DNA of 10,000 nucleotides from Neocallimastix lanati (nom. inval.) (Eukaryota > Neocallimastigomycota > Neocallimastigomycetes > Neocallimastigales > Neocallimastigaceae): NCBI GenBank assembly GCA_016946835.1, contig JACVTC010000101.1, forward strand, positions 370,001 through 380,000. The letters run 5' to 3'. Position 1 is the stretch's first letter; the number at the start of each line of letters is the position of its first letter. The translations under genes and the position numbers were made by a program. The notes beneath the pieces were generated by a model, which was not told the DNA's origin, ran no database searches, and saw only the letters and a list, made by a program, of their open reading frames with translations. Positions 1-7,798 of the stretch are shown here, in pieces.

Positions 1-434
1 CATTGAGCATATTCTTGTTCAGTTTTAATTTCAGTACATTGATTCATAAATCTTTGAATTTCTGACCAAGGTTGAAGAGCTAAACAAGTTTTATTATTCA
101 TTTTTTGACCTAATTCTTCCATGCTAAGTACTTGACCATTAATAAAGGTTTGTGATGGATTTTCTATACAAGGTACTATTGGGTCAATTTCATTCTTATT
201 TATTTGACATACCATATTACTTTTATATTCATATATAATAATGTTTAAAATAAATAAAAAAAAAATTAGTATCTAATAATAATTAATAATATTTTTTATA
301 TTAATTTATTTTGTTATTATTATTAATATATAATTAAAAAAAAAAAAAACTTACTCTCTCGAATATAATCTTTTAGATAATACAGAGCTTATTAAAGCAA
401 TGTAACATATAACAACAAAGTAATAGCATTTCAT
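1..434 (-). CDS. Secreted cysteine-containing protein, two exons seen, 3' part beyond the window
   Basis: I do not recognise the family. Seen: exon 1 (434-355) starts with ATG after an A-rich leader and encodes 26 codons plus two bases. Exon 2 (219-1) stays open to the window edge, giving 99 residues so far. Residues 1-20 look like a signal peptide: Lys2, then a hydrophobic core (YYFVVICYIALISSVLS), with Val18 and Ser20 fitting the -3/-1 rule before Lys21-Arg22. The mature part has four cysteines (31, 44, 72, 88) and an N-x-T sequon at Asn69, which fits a disulfide-bonded secreted protein. Splicing at GTAAGT (354) and AG (220) joins the frames exactly (GA+T = Asp27). Exon G+C is about 25-28%, far above the flanks. 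An alternative start at 215, inside exon 2, would keep the frame but lose the signal peptide. Inference: exported or cell-surface protein of unknown role. Confidence 0.75.
220..354 (-). other. Spliceosomal intron of the secreted-protein gene
   Basis: This 135-base intron (phase 2) begins with a textbook GTAAGT donor at 354-349. It holds TACTAAT at 271-265, one base from the yeast branch consensus TACTAAC, then a run of ten T, and ends with AG at 221-220. It is almost pure A+T, with an in-frame TAG at about 274-272, so read-through translation is excluded. The branch A lies about 46 bases before the acceptor. An RNA read across 355/219 would settle it. Confidence 0.72.
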
Positions 435-487
435 TTTTGGAAATATATTTATTAAAGGTAAATTTAAATTTAAATAGTAATTATTTA

Positions 488-499
488 ATTTATATATAA
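488..499 (-). promoter_or_regulatory. TATA-like element upstream of the secreted-protein gene
   Basis: On the minus strand TATATATAAATT lies about 55-65 bases upstream of the ATG at 434. The same TATATAAAT string sits before the gene at the right end. Evidence is weak because A+T alone produces such strings often here. The shared form and the spacing are the only arguments for it. Confidence 0.35.
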
Positions 500-1754
500 C
501 TTATGTTTTATTTTATAATAAAAAAAATTATTATTTTTTTATTTGAATCTATTTATTATTAAATTATTTTAATATTATTATCAGCGTTGGTAAAGTAAGT
601 ATTATTCTATTTTGTTTTTAATAGAATTGAAATGATGAAAGTGAATAAAACTTTTCCGTTAGTCTTAATAGTATGTTAGATGTTAAAAAAAATTTTTTTT
701 TTGTATTTTTTTGATAACTAATAACAAATTCTTTTTTCTATTATTAAATTGATATTTTTTTTTTTTAAGTTTAAAGTAATTATTAAAGTATTAAAATATT
801 AATAAAATAATGTTTTATTTAATAAAAAAAATATAATAAATAATTATTAATATGAAAAACTTTTTTTATTTCTATTATTTGTTTAATCTAATTAAAAAAA
901 AAAAAATATCAATTTAATATTGATAATTAAATATATATATTTATAAAAAACAAAAATTAAAACTTTTTTTTTTTTATTTTTTCTATGATTCTAATAATTA
1001 TTCTAAAAAAAAAAAAAAAGAATGGAAATTTTAGGGACTTTTTGTTTAATATTTATAGTTTTTTTTTTTATTTATTTATTCATCTAAATTATTCATTTAT
1101 ATTTTTTATTTTATTAATTATTTCTTATAAATTTATTTATTTTATATTTAAACATTTATTTATTTTATTATGAAATATAATCCATTCAATTTCTAAATAA
1201 TAAACTATTAGGAAATTTAATCGAAAATAATAAAAAAAAATAAAAAAAAAAAATTATATTTAATAATTTAAATATATGAATAGAGTTAACTATTAATATA
1301 TATAAACTTGCTAAGTTTTAATATAACAGAATAAATTAATTTATATATTAAAATAGAATTGTCTAAAAAGTTAAAATAATATTAAAGTATGAATGTAATA
1401 TATATAAAATATAATAAAATAATAAAATAAATATAAAAAAATAAATTAAATATAAAATAAAAAAAGAACAATTATTATTTACAGTTTGTACACATTACAA
1501 AAAAAAAAGTTTAAATAATATTAAAATTATAAATAATTAATTATTTTTTTATCCTAAAATGGTAATTAATTAATGATGATATACTAAAAAAATTAATTAT
1601 AAATTAAACTTTTATGAAACTGGAAATGAAAAATAAAAAAAAAAAATAGGTAACAAAAAAATAATTTTTTTTTTAGATTATAATTTTTAAATTAAAGATT
1701 ATAATATACAATATATAAAATTAAATTAATATATATATTACAATAAATTAATTT
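500..1754. other. AT-rich spacer without a recognisable gene
   Basis: Homopolymer A and T runs dominate. A 62-codon frame at 985-1173 encodes only Phe, Ile, Leu, Tyr and Lys-rich residues from T-rich DNA and is not taken as a gene. One island with more G and C lies at 583-680. It contains GTAAGT at 595-600 and a 15-codon frame (632-679) starting MMKVNKTFPL, but I could not connect it to further coding sequence. It may be promoter DNA of the leftward gene. The rest shows nothing I can annotate. Confidence 0.6.
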
Positions 1755-1990
1755 TTAATATCTAAATTATTAGCCTAGATGAAATAGTTGAACTTTTTCA
1801 GGTATAAAACCAATTTTTTCCATATATTAAAATTAAAATAGATTTACTAGAATATAGCTAATAGTTTAAATAACTTAATAAACTTTAATCCTCATAAATT
1901 GATCTTATATTATCAATTAATTACAATATATTGTTATAATCTAGCAGATACATATTAATTTTATTTTAATTAGCTCATAAATGAAATCTC
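1755..1990 (-). other. Small complexity island, possibly a decayed coding remnant
   Basis: Base composition is less simple here than on either side. On the minus strand a 17-codon frame at 1823-1770 reads MEKIGFIPEKVQLFHLG and ends in TAA-TAA. Upstream, another minus frame from about 1950 holds short protein-like pieces (MYLLDYNNIL, then LIDNIRSIYED) broken by TAA and TAG. The stops are no more frequent than expected in DNA this AT-rich, so decay is possible but unproven. No family is recognised. Confidence 0.25.
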
Positions 1991-2079
1991 TTAATAATTA
2001 AAGTTTTTTATTTAAAACTGATATTAAATATTACTAAGATAAAAATATTTTCATATGAAAAAGGAATAGAAATAAACCT

Positions 2080-2335
2080 AAATAATTAAATAAACAAATG
2101 GATAAATATTTAAATAAATACCTATAAATAATTAAATAAATAAGCAAAAAAATAATTAAATGAATATCTATAAAGACTTAAAATAACTATAAAGAATTAA
2201 ATGAATATACAATTAATTATTAAATAAATAATTAAATAGCTATAAAGTTGATATATATTAAAAATTAAATGAATGTAGAATAAATTATTAAATAAATAAT
2301 TATATAATTAAATAAATAAAATGAATAAATATGAA
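2080..2335. repeat. Degenerate tandem repeat rich in AATTAAATGAATA
   Basis: Loosely repeated phrases such as AATTAAATGAATAT, CTATAAAG and AATAATTAAATAAATAA recur with irregular spacing over about 250 bases. The copies differ by substitutions and indels, so this looks like an old array. There is no coding frame in it. Confidence 0.5.
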
Positions 2336-2592
2336 GAGATTATATATAAATATCTAGACCTTCTAAAATGTACTACTTTATATTTTAATTAATTAATATA
2401 TATATATGTATAAAATTTCTATGAATAGTAAATCTAGAATAAATTTTTTGAAAATTTAAAAAAACATATTTATATATTAAAAATATATTAATCTATTGAA
2501 TAATTTATATTGTTATATATATACATAAATATTCAATTTATAAATAATATATAAATAATTTATATTTAATTTTGTCTATTTAATGTTTTATA

Positions 2593-2697
2593 TTAATTTA
2601 TTTATATTTATTTATTTACTTATTTATATTTATTTATATTTATTTATTTACTTATTTATATTTATTTACTTATTTATATTTACTTATTTATATTTAA
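2593..2697. repeat. Tandem TTATTTATATTTATTTAC repeat
   Basis: A TTTA tetramer background is punctuated by ATTTATATTTA and ATTTACTTATTTA, giving a higher-order unit of about 18 bases with indels. ATTTATATTTA matches the budding-yeast ARS core consensus WTTTAYRTTTW several times. In DNA this AT-rich the match is expected, so replication function is only a possibility. Confidence 0.65.
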
Positions 2698-2748
2698 TTT
2701 TTTTACCATTTTATACATTATTAAAATATAAATTTAATTTGGTTAATT

Positions 2749-2922
2749 GAAGGGAAAGAAAGAAAGAAAAGGTGAACTGAAATAAAATGAAATGAAAATG
2801 TAAAAGAAAAAAAAAATTCAAAAAAAAAAAAAGGTTAAAGAAGTTGAAGGAAAAAGGAAAAAAAATGTGTTGAAAGTGAGGTGAGAAACGAAGGCAGAAT
2901 AAACAAAAAAAAAAAAAACATA
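2749..2922. repeat. Purine-rich tract on the plus strand
   Basis: From GAAGGGAAAGAAAGAAAG onward the plus strand is mostly A and G for about 170 bases, with short exceptions such as GGTGAACTG. Purine asymmetry of this kind can support triplex or other non-B DNA. Stops in all plus frames argue against coding. It lies about 240 bases before the main minisatellite, and a pyrimidine-rich tract follows that array. Confidence 0.6.

Positions 2923-2956
<34 letters not shown>
2922..2956. repeat. (AAT)n microsatellite, about 11 copies
   Basis: A perfect trinucleotide run follows a 14-base A tract and ends in AATAGTAAAGTAG. The sequence between it and the next array (2960-3155) is AT-rich and mostly non-repetitive. 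I see no gene there, only a short hairpin-capable TTTATAG...CTATAAA near 3040-3062. Confidence 0.8.
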
Positions 2957-3159
2957 GTAAAGTAGTAAAATAAAAAAATACGCATTAAATAAAATATATT
3001 TGAAGTATCATAAGATCATAAGGATTATATAGAAAAACTTTTATAGCTTTTATACTATAAAGTTCACTTAATACTATGAATAAAATACTATATATAAATT
3101 TGATATAAAAAAAAGATACTTTCAACTTTTTTTTTAATTCGGAGAAATTTTTTTATTAT

Positions 3160-3875
3160 AAAATAAATAATAAATAATAAATAATAAATAATAAATGAAG
3201 TATTTATTAATAAATAATATATAACAAAAAATAAAAAAGAGTATTTATTAATAAATAATATATAACAAAAAATAAAAAAGAGTATTTATTAATAAATAAT
3301 AAATAATAAAAAGAGTATTTATTAATAAATAATAAATAATAAAAAGAGTATTTATTAATAAATAATAAATAAAATAATAAATAATAAAAAGAGTATTTAT
3401 TAATAAATAATAAATAATAAATAATAAAAAGAGTATTTATTAATAAATAATAAATAATAAATAATAATAAAAAGAGTATTTATAAATAAATAATAAATAA
3501 TAAATAATAAATAATAAAAAGAGTATTTATTAATAAATAATAAATAATAAATAATAAAAAGAGTATTTATTAATAAATAATAAATAATAAATAATAAAAA
3601 GAGTATTTATAAATAAATAATAAATAAAATAATAAATAATAAAAAGAGTATTTATTAATAAATAATAAATAATAAATAATAAAAAGAGTATTTATTAATA
3701 AATAATAATTAATAAATAATAAATAATAAATAATAAATAAAAAGAGTATTTATTAATAAATAATAAATAATAAAAAGAGTATTTATTAATAAAAAAGAGT
3801 ATTTATTAATAAATAATAAATAATAAAAAGAGTATTTATTAATAAATAATAAATAATAAATAATAAATAATAAAT
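3160..3875 (+). repeat. Minisatellite with GAG + 16-base palindrome core and heptamer spacers
   Basis: Each unit is AAAAAGAG, the perfect palindrome TATTTATTAATAAATA, then a variable number of AATAAAT-type heptamers. The GAG triplets start at 3239, 3280, 3313, 3346, 3391, 3431, 3474, 3521, 3561, 3601, 3646, 3686, 3744, 3777, 3797 and 3830, preceded by a variant (AAG) at 3198. That is 17 units. Most spacings are 33, 40 or 47 bases, so units differ by whole heptamers; others (41, 43, 45, 58, 20) carry extra indels. Three units have TATTTATAAATAAAT in place of the palindrome or a broken form of it. The first two units carry a distinct TATATAACAAAAAATAA spacer. No protein is encoded. Confidence 0.9.
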
Positions 3876-3984
3876 TATTGAAGAATAAATCATAATAAAA
3901 AACTAAATAAAATTAAATGAAATAAAATGAAATTTAAATTCTTTATAAACTCATTAGTAATTCTATCATTTCTGATGAAAGAGA

Positions 3985-4235
3985 AAATGAACTTTTTTTA
4001 TTTTATTTTATTTTATTTTATTTAGAGTATTGAAACTTTTTCATTTTATTTTATTTTATTTCTTTTCTTTTCATTTCTTTTAAATATTTCTCTTTTTAAT
4101 TATTGTATTCTTTCTTATTTGTTTAATATTTCTAATAATTAACTATTTCTATTATGGCTTTCTTTCTTTCTTTTCTTTTGTTTCTTTTCTTTCTCTTCTC
4201 TTCTCCTCTCTTTTTTTCTTTTTTTTCAGTTTTTT
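3985..4235. repeat. Pyrimidine-rich tract with ATTTT pentamers
   Basis: Two short TTTTA pentamer runs (about 3995-4023 and 4043-4062) are followed by mixed C/T sequence (TTTCTTTCTTTC, CTCTTCTCTTCTCCTCTC) ending in T-runs and CAG near 4228. It looks like a strong splice acceptor, but no coding exon follows it. It mirrors in composition the purine-rich tract at 2749-2922 on the other side of the minisatellite. Confidence 0.6.
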
Positions 4236-4696
4236 GTTTAAATTTTTTAAGTTTTACAAATTATTATTAAATAAAGTTTCAATCTTTAATTTAAACTTTA
4301 AATTTTGGTGATACAAATGAATAATATTAAATTAAAAAGTTTAAATTTTCTATTTTTTTATTAATTAAATTTTTATTTAATTCATTATTTTTAATATATA
4401 AAATTAATTTTAATTAAATTTCCATTTTTTATTAATTTTTTTTATTTTTTTTTTGGTTATGAATTGTTCCTCATTTTAACTGTTAATATATGCTATCCAT
4501 ATCATATGTAACAAATGTAATATATATAATAGTTAATATATGAATGAATTCGCAGATATTTATATAATTAAATAATAATAATAATAATAATAAAATATAT
4601 AATAAAAAAAATTATCCATTTACTTATAATAATTATTATAATTATTGTAATAATTATTGTATTTATGTTTTTATAGTTTTAATAAAAATAATTTCT
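4236..4696. other. AT-rich spacer with an (AAT)n run
   Basis: No gene is seen. AAATTTTGGTGA (4300-4311) recurs in reverse complement at 8744-8755. The phrase GTTAATATATG occurs twice within 4490-4545. An AAT run of about eight copies lies near 4571-4594. The short stretch 4450-4560 has more mixed composition, but every frame is stopped within a few codons. Confidence 0.5.
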
Positions 4697-4826
4697 ATAA
4701 TATATAATATATAATATATAATATATAATATATAATATGTAATATATAATATATAATATATAATATATAATATATAATATGTAATATATAATATATAATA
4801 TAATATGTAATATAATATATAAATAA
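4697..4826. repeat. (AATATAT)n heptamer array with AATATGT variants
   Basis: The run has a strict 7-base period for most of its length. Three copies carry T-to-G-type variants, seen as AATATGT with the G at 4739, 4781 and 4807. The first two are exactly 42 bases apart, which is six heptamers, so a six-heptamer block seems to have been duplicated. The last interval (26) has lost two bases. A minus frame at 4663-4860 (Tyr/Ile/Leu repeats) is a by-product of the array and not a gene. Confidence 0.85.
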
Positions 4827-5139
4827 AGTTTTTAAGTAATGTAATAGTTAAAACATACATAAAACATAAATTTAAAATATATTCATTTATATATAAAAAA
4901 ATAAGCCTTAAAAAAAGATTTTTTAAATTGAATATAAAAAATAATTATAAAATTTATTTATTTATTTACTTATTAATTTATATATTTTTATTATTATTTA
5001 TTTAATTATCTAGGTATTTATTTATTTATTTATTTATTAATACTTTTTTATTAATAAATAATTCAAGTATTATATTATATTATTATTAATAATTTAATAA
5101 TAGTTATCTAATAATAATACTAATAATAATAATTCTATT
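4827..5139. other. AT-rich spacer, nothing recognised
   Basis: It holds TTTA tetramer runs (about 4960-5040), one lone TTATTAATAAATAAT resembling the palindromic core of the minisatellite (near 5048-5062), and short AAT runs near 5110-5130. I see no coding frame or RNA gene. Confidence 0.55.
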
Positions 5140-5335
5140 ATTTTGAAGTGAAAAAGGATGGCATAATGTTAAAGTTCATTAATTATTGCCTTTTAAAAAA
5201 AAAAAAAGTCTATCTGTCTATAATATTTTCATATTAAAGGCTATTCAAAATAACCCTTTTAATTAGTAAAACTCTTCTTATTTTTTTTTTCTTGGTAGAA
5301 CCTTGGAATAATTTTTAACCCTACTTTTTTACTTA
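5140..5335. other. Island of mixed composition, identity unknown
   Basis: About 190 bases contain words rare elsewhere in the window, such as GGATGGCATAATG, GTCTATCTGTCTA, GGCTATTCAAAATAACCC and GGTAGAACCTTGG. I looked for a tRNA (no box A/box B or cloverleaf), C/D snoRNA boxes and coding exons. The longest plus frame from ATG at 5167 gives only about 23 residues beginning MLKFINYCLL. No splice sites give a convincing exon. It could be a remnant, a small RNA or a regulatory region. Confidence 0.3.
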
Positions 5336-5339
5336 TTAT

Positions 5340-5870
5340 TCAATTGTTCAATTATTCAATTATTCAGTTATTCAATAATTTATTATTCAATTAATTATTT
5401 ACTTATTATTCAATTATTTATTATTTAATTTTTCAGTTATTCAATAATTTATTATTTATTATTCAATTATTTATTATTTATTATTTATTATTTATTATTT
5501 ATTATTTATTATTTATTATTTATTAAATTATTTATTATTTATTATTCAATTATTTATTATTTATTATTTATTATTTATTATTTATTATTTATTATTTATT
5601 AATAAATACTCTTTTTTATTATTGATTATTTATTTATTATTTATTAATAAATACTCTTTTTATTATTTATTATTTATTATTTAGTAATAAATACTCTTTT
5701 TTATTATTTATTATTTATTAATAAATACTCTTTTTATTATTTATTATTTATTATTTATTATTTATTTATTTATTATTCAATTATTTATTATTTATTATTC
5801 AATTATTCAATTATTTAATATTCAATTATTTAATATTCAATTATTTAATTATTTAATTATTCAATTAATA
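5340..5870 (-). repeat. Minisatellite family in reverse orientation, with ATTCAATT and ATTATTT repeats
   Basis: Reverse-complement units of the 3160-3875 array appear as TTATTAATAAATACTCTTTTT, with CTC at 5609, 5654, 5694 and 5728 (spacings 45, 40, 34). They are preceded by a period-7 ATTATTT run (about 5462-5600) and by ATTCAATT-type repeats. Within the latter, TCAGTTATTCAATAATTT occurs at 5364 and again 69 bases later at 5433. After 5770 the array grades into ATTCAATTATTTAAT repeats. No gene is encoded. Confidence 0.85.
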
Positions 5871-5879
5871 AATATGAAT

Positions 5880-6120
5880 TGAATTATTAAATGAAATGAA
5901 ATTTTTTTTTTTATCCACTAGAATTCATCTGGCTTTTCAAAAAAAAAAAAAAAAGAAAAAAAGAAAATACAAAAAAAAAAATTTTTTTTCCCTTTTTCTT
6001 AATTATTATTGGTTATTTTTTTTTTTAATTATTATTTTAATTTTTTTTTTTTTTTTAATTTTTAATTTTTGATTAAGTATTAAAAAAAAATAAAATAAAA
6101 AAAATTATTATTATTATTTC
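5880..6120. repeat. Homopolymer-rich spacer, A tracts then T tracts
   Basis: A long A tract with scattered G (about 5939-5980) abuts T tracts (about 5980-6060), then A and ATT runs. The opposing A and T runs could fold back on each other in a transcript. The only mixed stretch is CCACTAGAATTCATCTGGC near 5916-5934, with no frame around it. Confidence 0.6.
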
Positions 6121-6127
6121 ATTAACT

Positions 6128-6300
6128 ATTTATTTATTTATTTATTTAATAATTACTATTTATTTATTAATTATTTATATATTTATTTATTTATATATTT
6201 ATTTATTTATATATTTATTTATTATTTATTTATTTATTTATTTATTAATTATTTATTTATTATTTATTTATTTATTATTTATTTATTAATAAATTCTCTT
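6128..6300. repeat. (TTTA)n tetramer array
   Basis: TATTTATTTATTTA runs are broken by TATATATTTA and TTAATTA. The array ends in a diverged reverse unit of the minisatellite family, TTATTAATAAATTCTCTTT (CTC at 6296-6298). Confidence 0.75.
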
Positions 6301-6690
6301 TATATATTATAATTTATTCTAATTTAATGCTAATTTTGTTGGTATTTATTTCATAATTTATTATTCAATTATTCTGCTATTCTATTATTAATTAGTCAAA
6401 TACATTCATTCCTCTATTCCTTTATTATTAATAGAAACTCTTTTTAACTTCTTTTTTATTAGTTATTATAGTATTATATAATAAGCATGCACAGTGCATG
6501 GGTTATTATTATTGTTGTATTAATTGTGATTTATTCTTTACTAATAACATTATTAATATAATGCCATTCTTTATTAATAGTATTATTCTATATCATTCTT
6601 TATAATTAATAATATCAATGATATTATTATTATTAATCTTTAATGATGATATGATTAGTAATAATATCATTCTTCATTATTTTTTATTAT
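6301..6690. other. AT-rich spacer with a diverged minisatellite copy
   Basis: Apart from the palindrome at 6478-6509 this holds ATT-rich sequence and a diverged reverse unit ATTAATAGAAACTCTTTTT (CTC at 6438-6440). Words like AATATCAATGATATTATTATT near 6611-6631 are weakly palindromic. No gene is seen. Confidence 0.5.
6478..6509. promoter_or_regulatory. GC-richer imperfect palindrome, CATGCACAGTGCATG core
   Basis: CATGCAC (6486-6492) and GTGCATG (6494-6500) are perfect inverted arms around a single A. After a 1-versus-2-base G bulge, the pairing continues for seven more bases (ATAATAA at 6478-6484 with TTATTAT at 6503-6509). Dyad symmetry in such G/C-containing words is unusual in this window. 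A dimeric DNA-binding site or small cruciform is the natural reading, but no factor is implied and no gene lies nearby. Confidence 0.45.
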
Positions 6691-6860
6691 TCTTTATTAA
6701 TAAATACTCTTGTTATTATTTATTATTATTATTTATTATTTATTATTTATTATTTATTATTTATTATTTATTATTTATTATTTATTATTCAATTATTTAT
6801 TATTTATTACTCCATTATTTATTATTATTATTTATTATTAATTATTATTATTTATATTTA
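6690..6860 (-). repeat. Single reverse minisatellite unit plus ATTATTT heptamers
   Basis: TTATTAATAAATACTCTTG (CTC at 6707-6709) is followed by ATTATTT heptamers to about 6790 and ATT trinucleotides. A 110-codon plus frame at 6618-6950 is made of Leu/Ile/Tyr repeats from this array and is not taken as a gene. Confidence 0.7.
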
Positions 6861-7391
6861 TTCTTTATATTCTATATTTTATATATTTTGTATATCTTAT
6901 ATATATTTTATATATCCAATGATTTATCTCTAAGTCAATTTTTTAATTAATTTAATTTTCTTTTTTTTTGGTATAATATTTATTGAATTGATCTATATAT
7001 TACAGTTAATTGTTAATATATATATATAACTAGTAAGGTATTTAATATAAAATAGAAATGACTAATAAATACTTTTTTCATCTTTTGTTCAATTTCAATT
7101 ATTTTATATTGTATTATATTATAAATATATATTTAATATATTTGTTGTTTTATTATTTATAAAATAGTCTAGAATTTAAATAATACATTTAAATATTTAA
7201 TAAATATAATAAATTATATATATAAAACTATAAGACTTTAAATAATATTAATTCTAAATAATATAAAATAATATATATTTAAATAGTATTTAATATAATA
7301 AAATACTAAAAAATCTATTATATAATATATTATAAAATATTATAATTTTAATTACATCATATATCAACAATATTAAATAATTGAATAATAA
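6861..7391. other. AT-rich spacer, nothing recognised
   Basis: Sequence is nearly pure A+T with TATATA runs. A diverged ACTAATAAATACTTTTTTC (7062-7080) again resembles the reverse minisatellite core. I find no coding frame, RNA gene or well-formed hairpin. Confidence 0.55.
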
Positions 7392-7798
7392 CTAATAAAT
7401 AATAAATAATAAATAATAAATAATAAAAAGAGTATTTATTAATAAATAATAAATAATAAATAATAAATAATAATAAAAAGAGTATTTATTAATAAATAAT
7501 AAATAATAAATAATAAATAATAAATAATAAATAATAAATAATAAATAATAAATAATAAATAATAAATAATAAATAATAAATAATAAATAATAAATAATAA
7601 ATAATAAATAATAAATAATAAATAATAAATAATAAATAATAAATAATAAATAATAAATAATAAATAATAAATAATAAATAATAAATAATAAATAATAAAT
7701 AATAATAAATAATAAATAATAAATAATAATAATAAATAATAAATAATAAATAGTAAATAATAAATAATAAATAATAAATAATAAATAATAAATAAATA
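7392..7798 (+). repeat. Two forward minisatellite units passing into a long (AAATAAT)n heptamer array
   Basis: GAGTATTTATTAATAAAT occurs at 7430 and 7480, in the same orientation as the 3160-3875 array. The spacing of 50 is the 43-base class plus one heptamer. From about 7492 the heptamer AAATAAT repeats almost without change for roughly 30 copies to about 7703. It then continues with small interruptions (AATAATAAT, TAGTAAAT) to 7798. Since 7 is not divisible by 3 and the unit lacks stops on the minus strand, long minus frames of LLFIIYY repeats arise in more than one frame. They are artefacts. Confidence 0.9.

Noticed and set aside
985-1173. 62-codon plus frame
   Set aside because: It contains almost only Phe, Ile, Leu, Tyr, Ser and a Lys run read from T- and A-rich DNA. 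It has no domain, no G+C rise and no splice-linked partner.
1755-1990. Ciliate-type code, with TAA/TAG read as Gln
   Set aside because: Reading stops as Gln joins some minus-strand fragments, but a TGA still breaks them, and stop frequency is what AT-rich DNA gives. The two supported genes use CAA/CAG and need no recoding.
2593-2697. Replication origin from ARS-like ATTTATATTTA matches
   Set aside because: The consensus is from budding yeast and matches by chance in DNA of this composition. There is no independent evidence.
3160-3875. CRISPR-like alternation of repeats and spacers
   Set aside because: The spacers are themselves heptamer repeats of the same sequence, not unique, and the context is eukaryotic.
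4663-4860. 65-codon minus frame with YYILYI repeats
   Set aside because: It is the translation of the AATATAT heptamer array. The period of 21 bases explains the seven-residue repeat.
5140-5335. tRNA or C/D snoRNA gene
   Set aside because: There is no cloverleaf, no GGTTCGA-type B box, and no paired TGATGA/CTGA boxes at suitable spacing.
6618-6950. 110-codon plus frame resembling a multi-pass membrane protein
   Set aside because: Its Leu/Ile/Tyr/Phe richness comes from ATTATTT and ATT repeats. The non-repeat ends also look like spacer.
7392-7798. Telomere-like heptamer array
   Set aside because: It has no G-rich strand, lies within non-terminal sequence and is derived from the local minisatellite.
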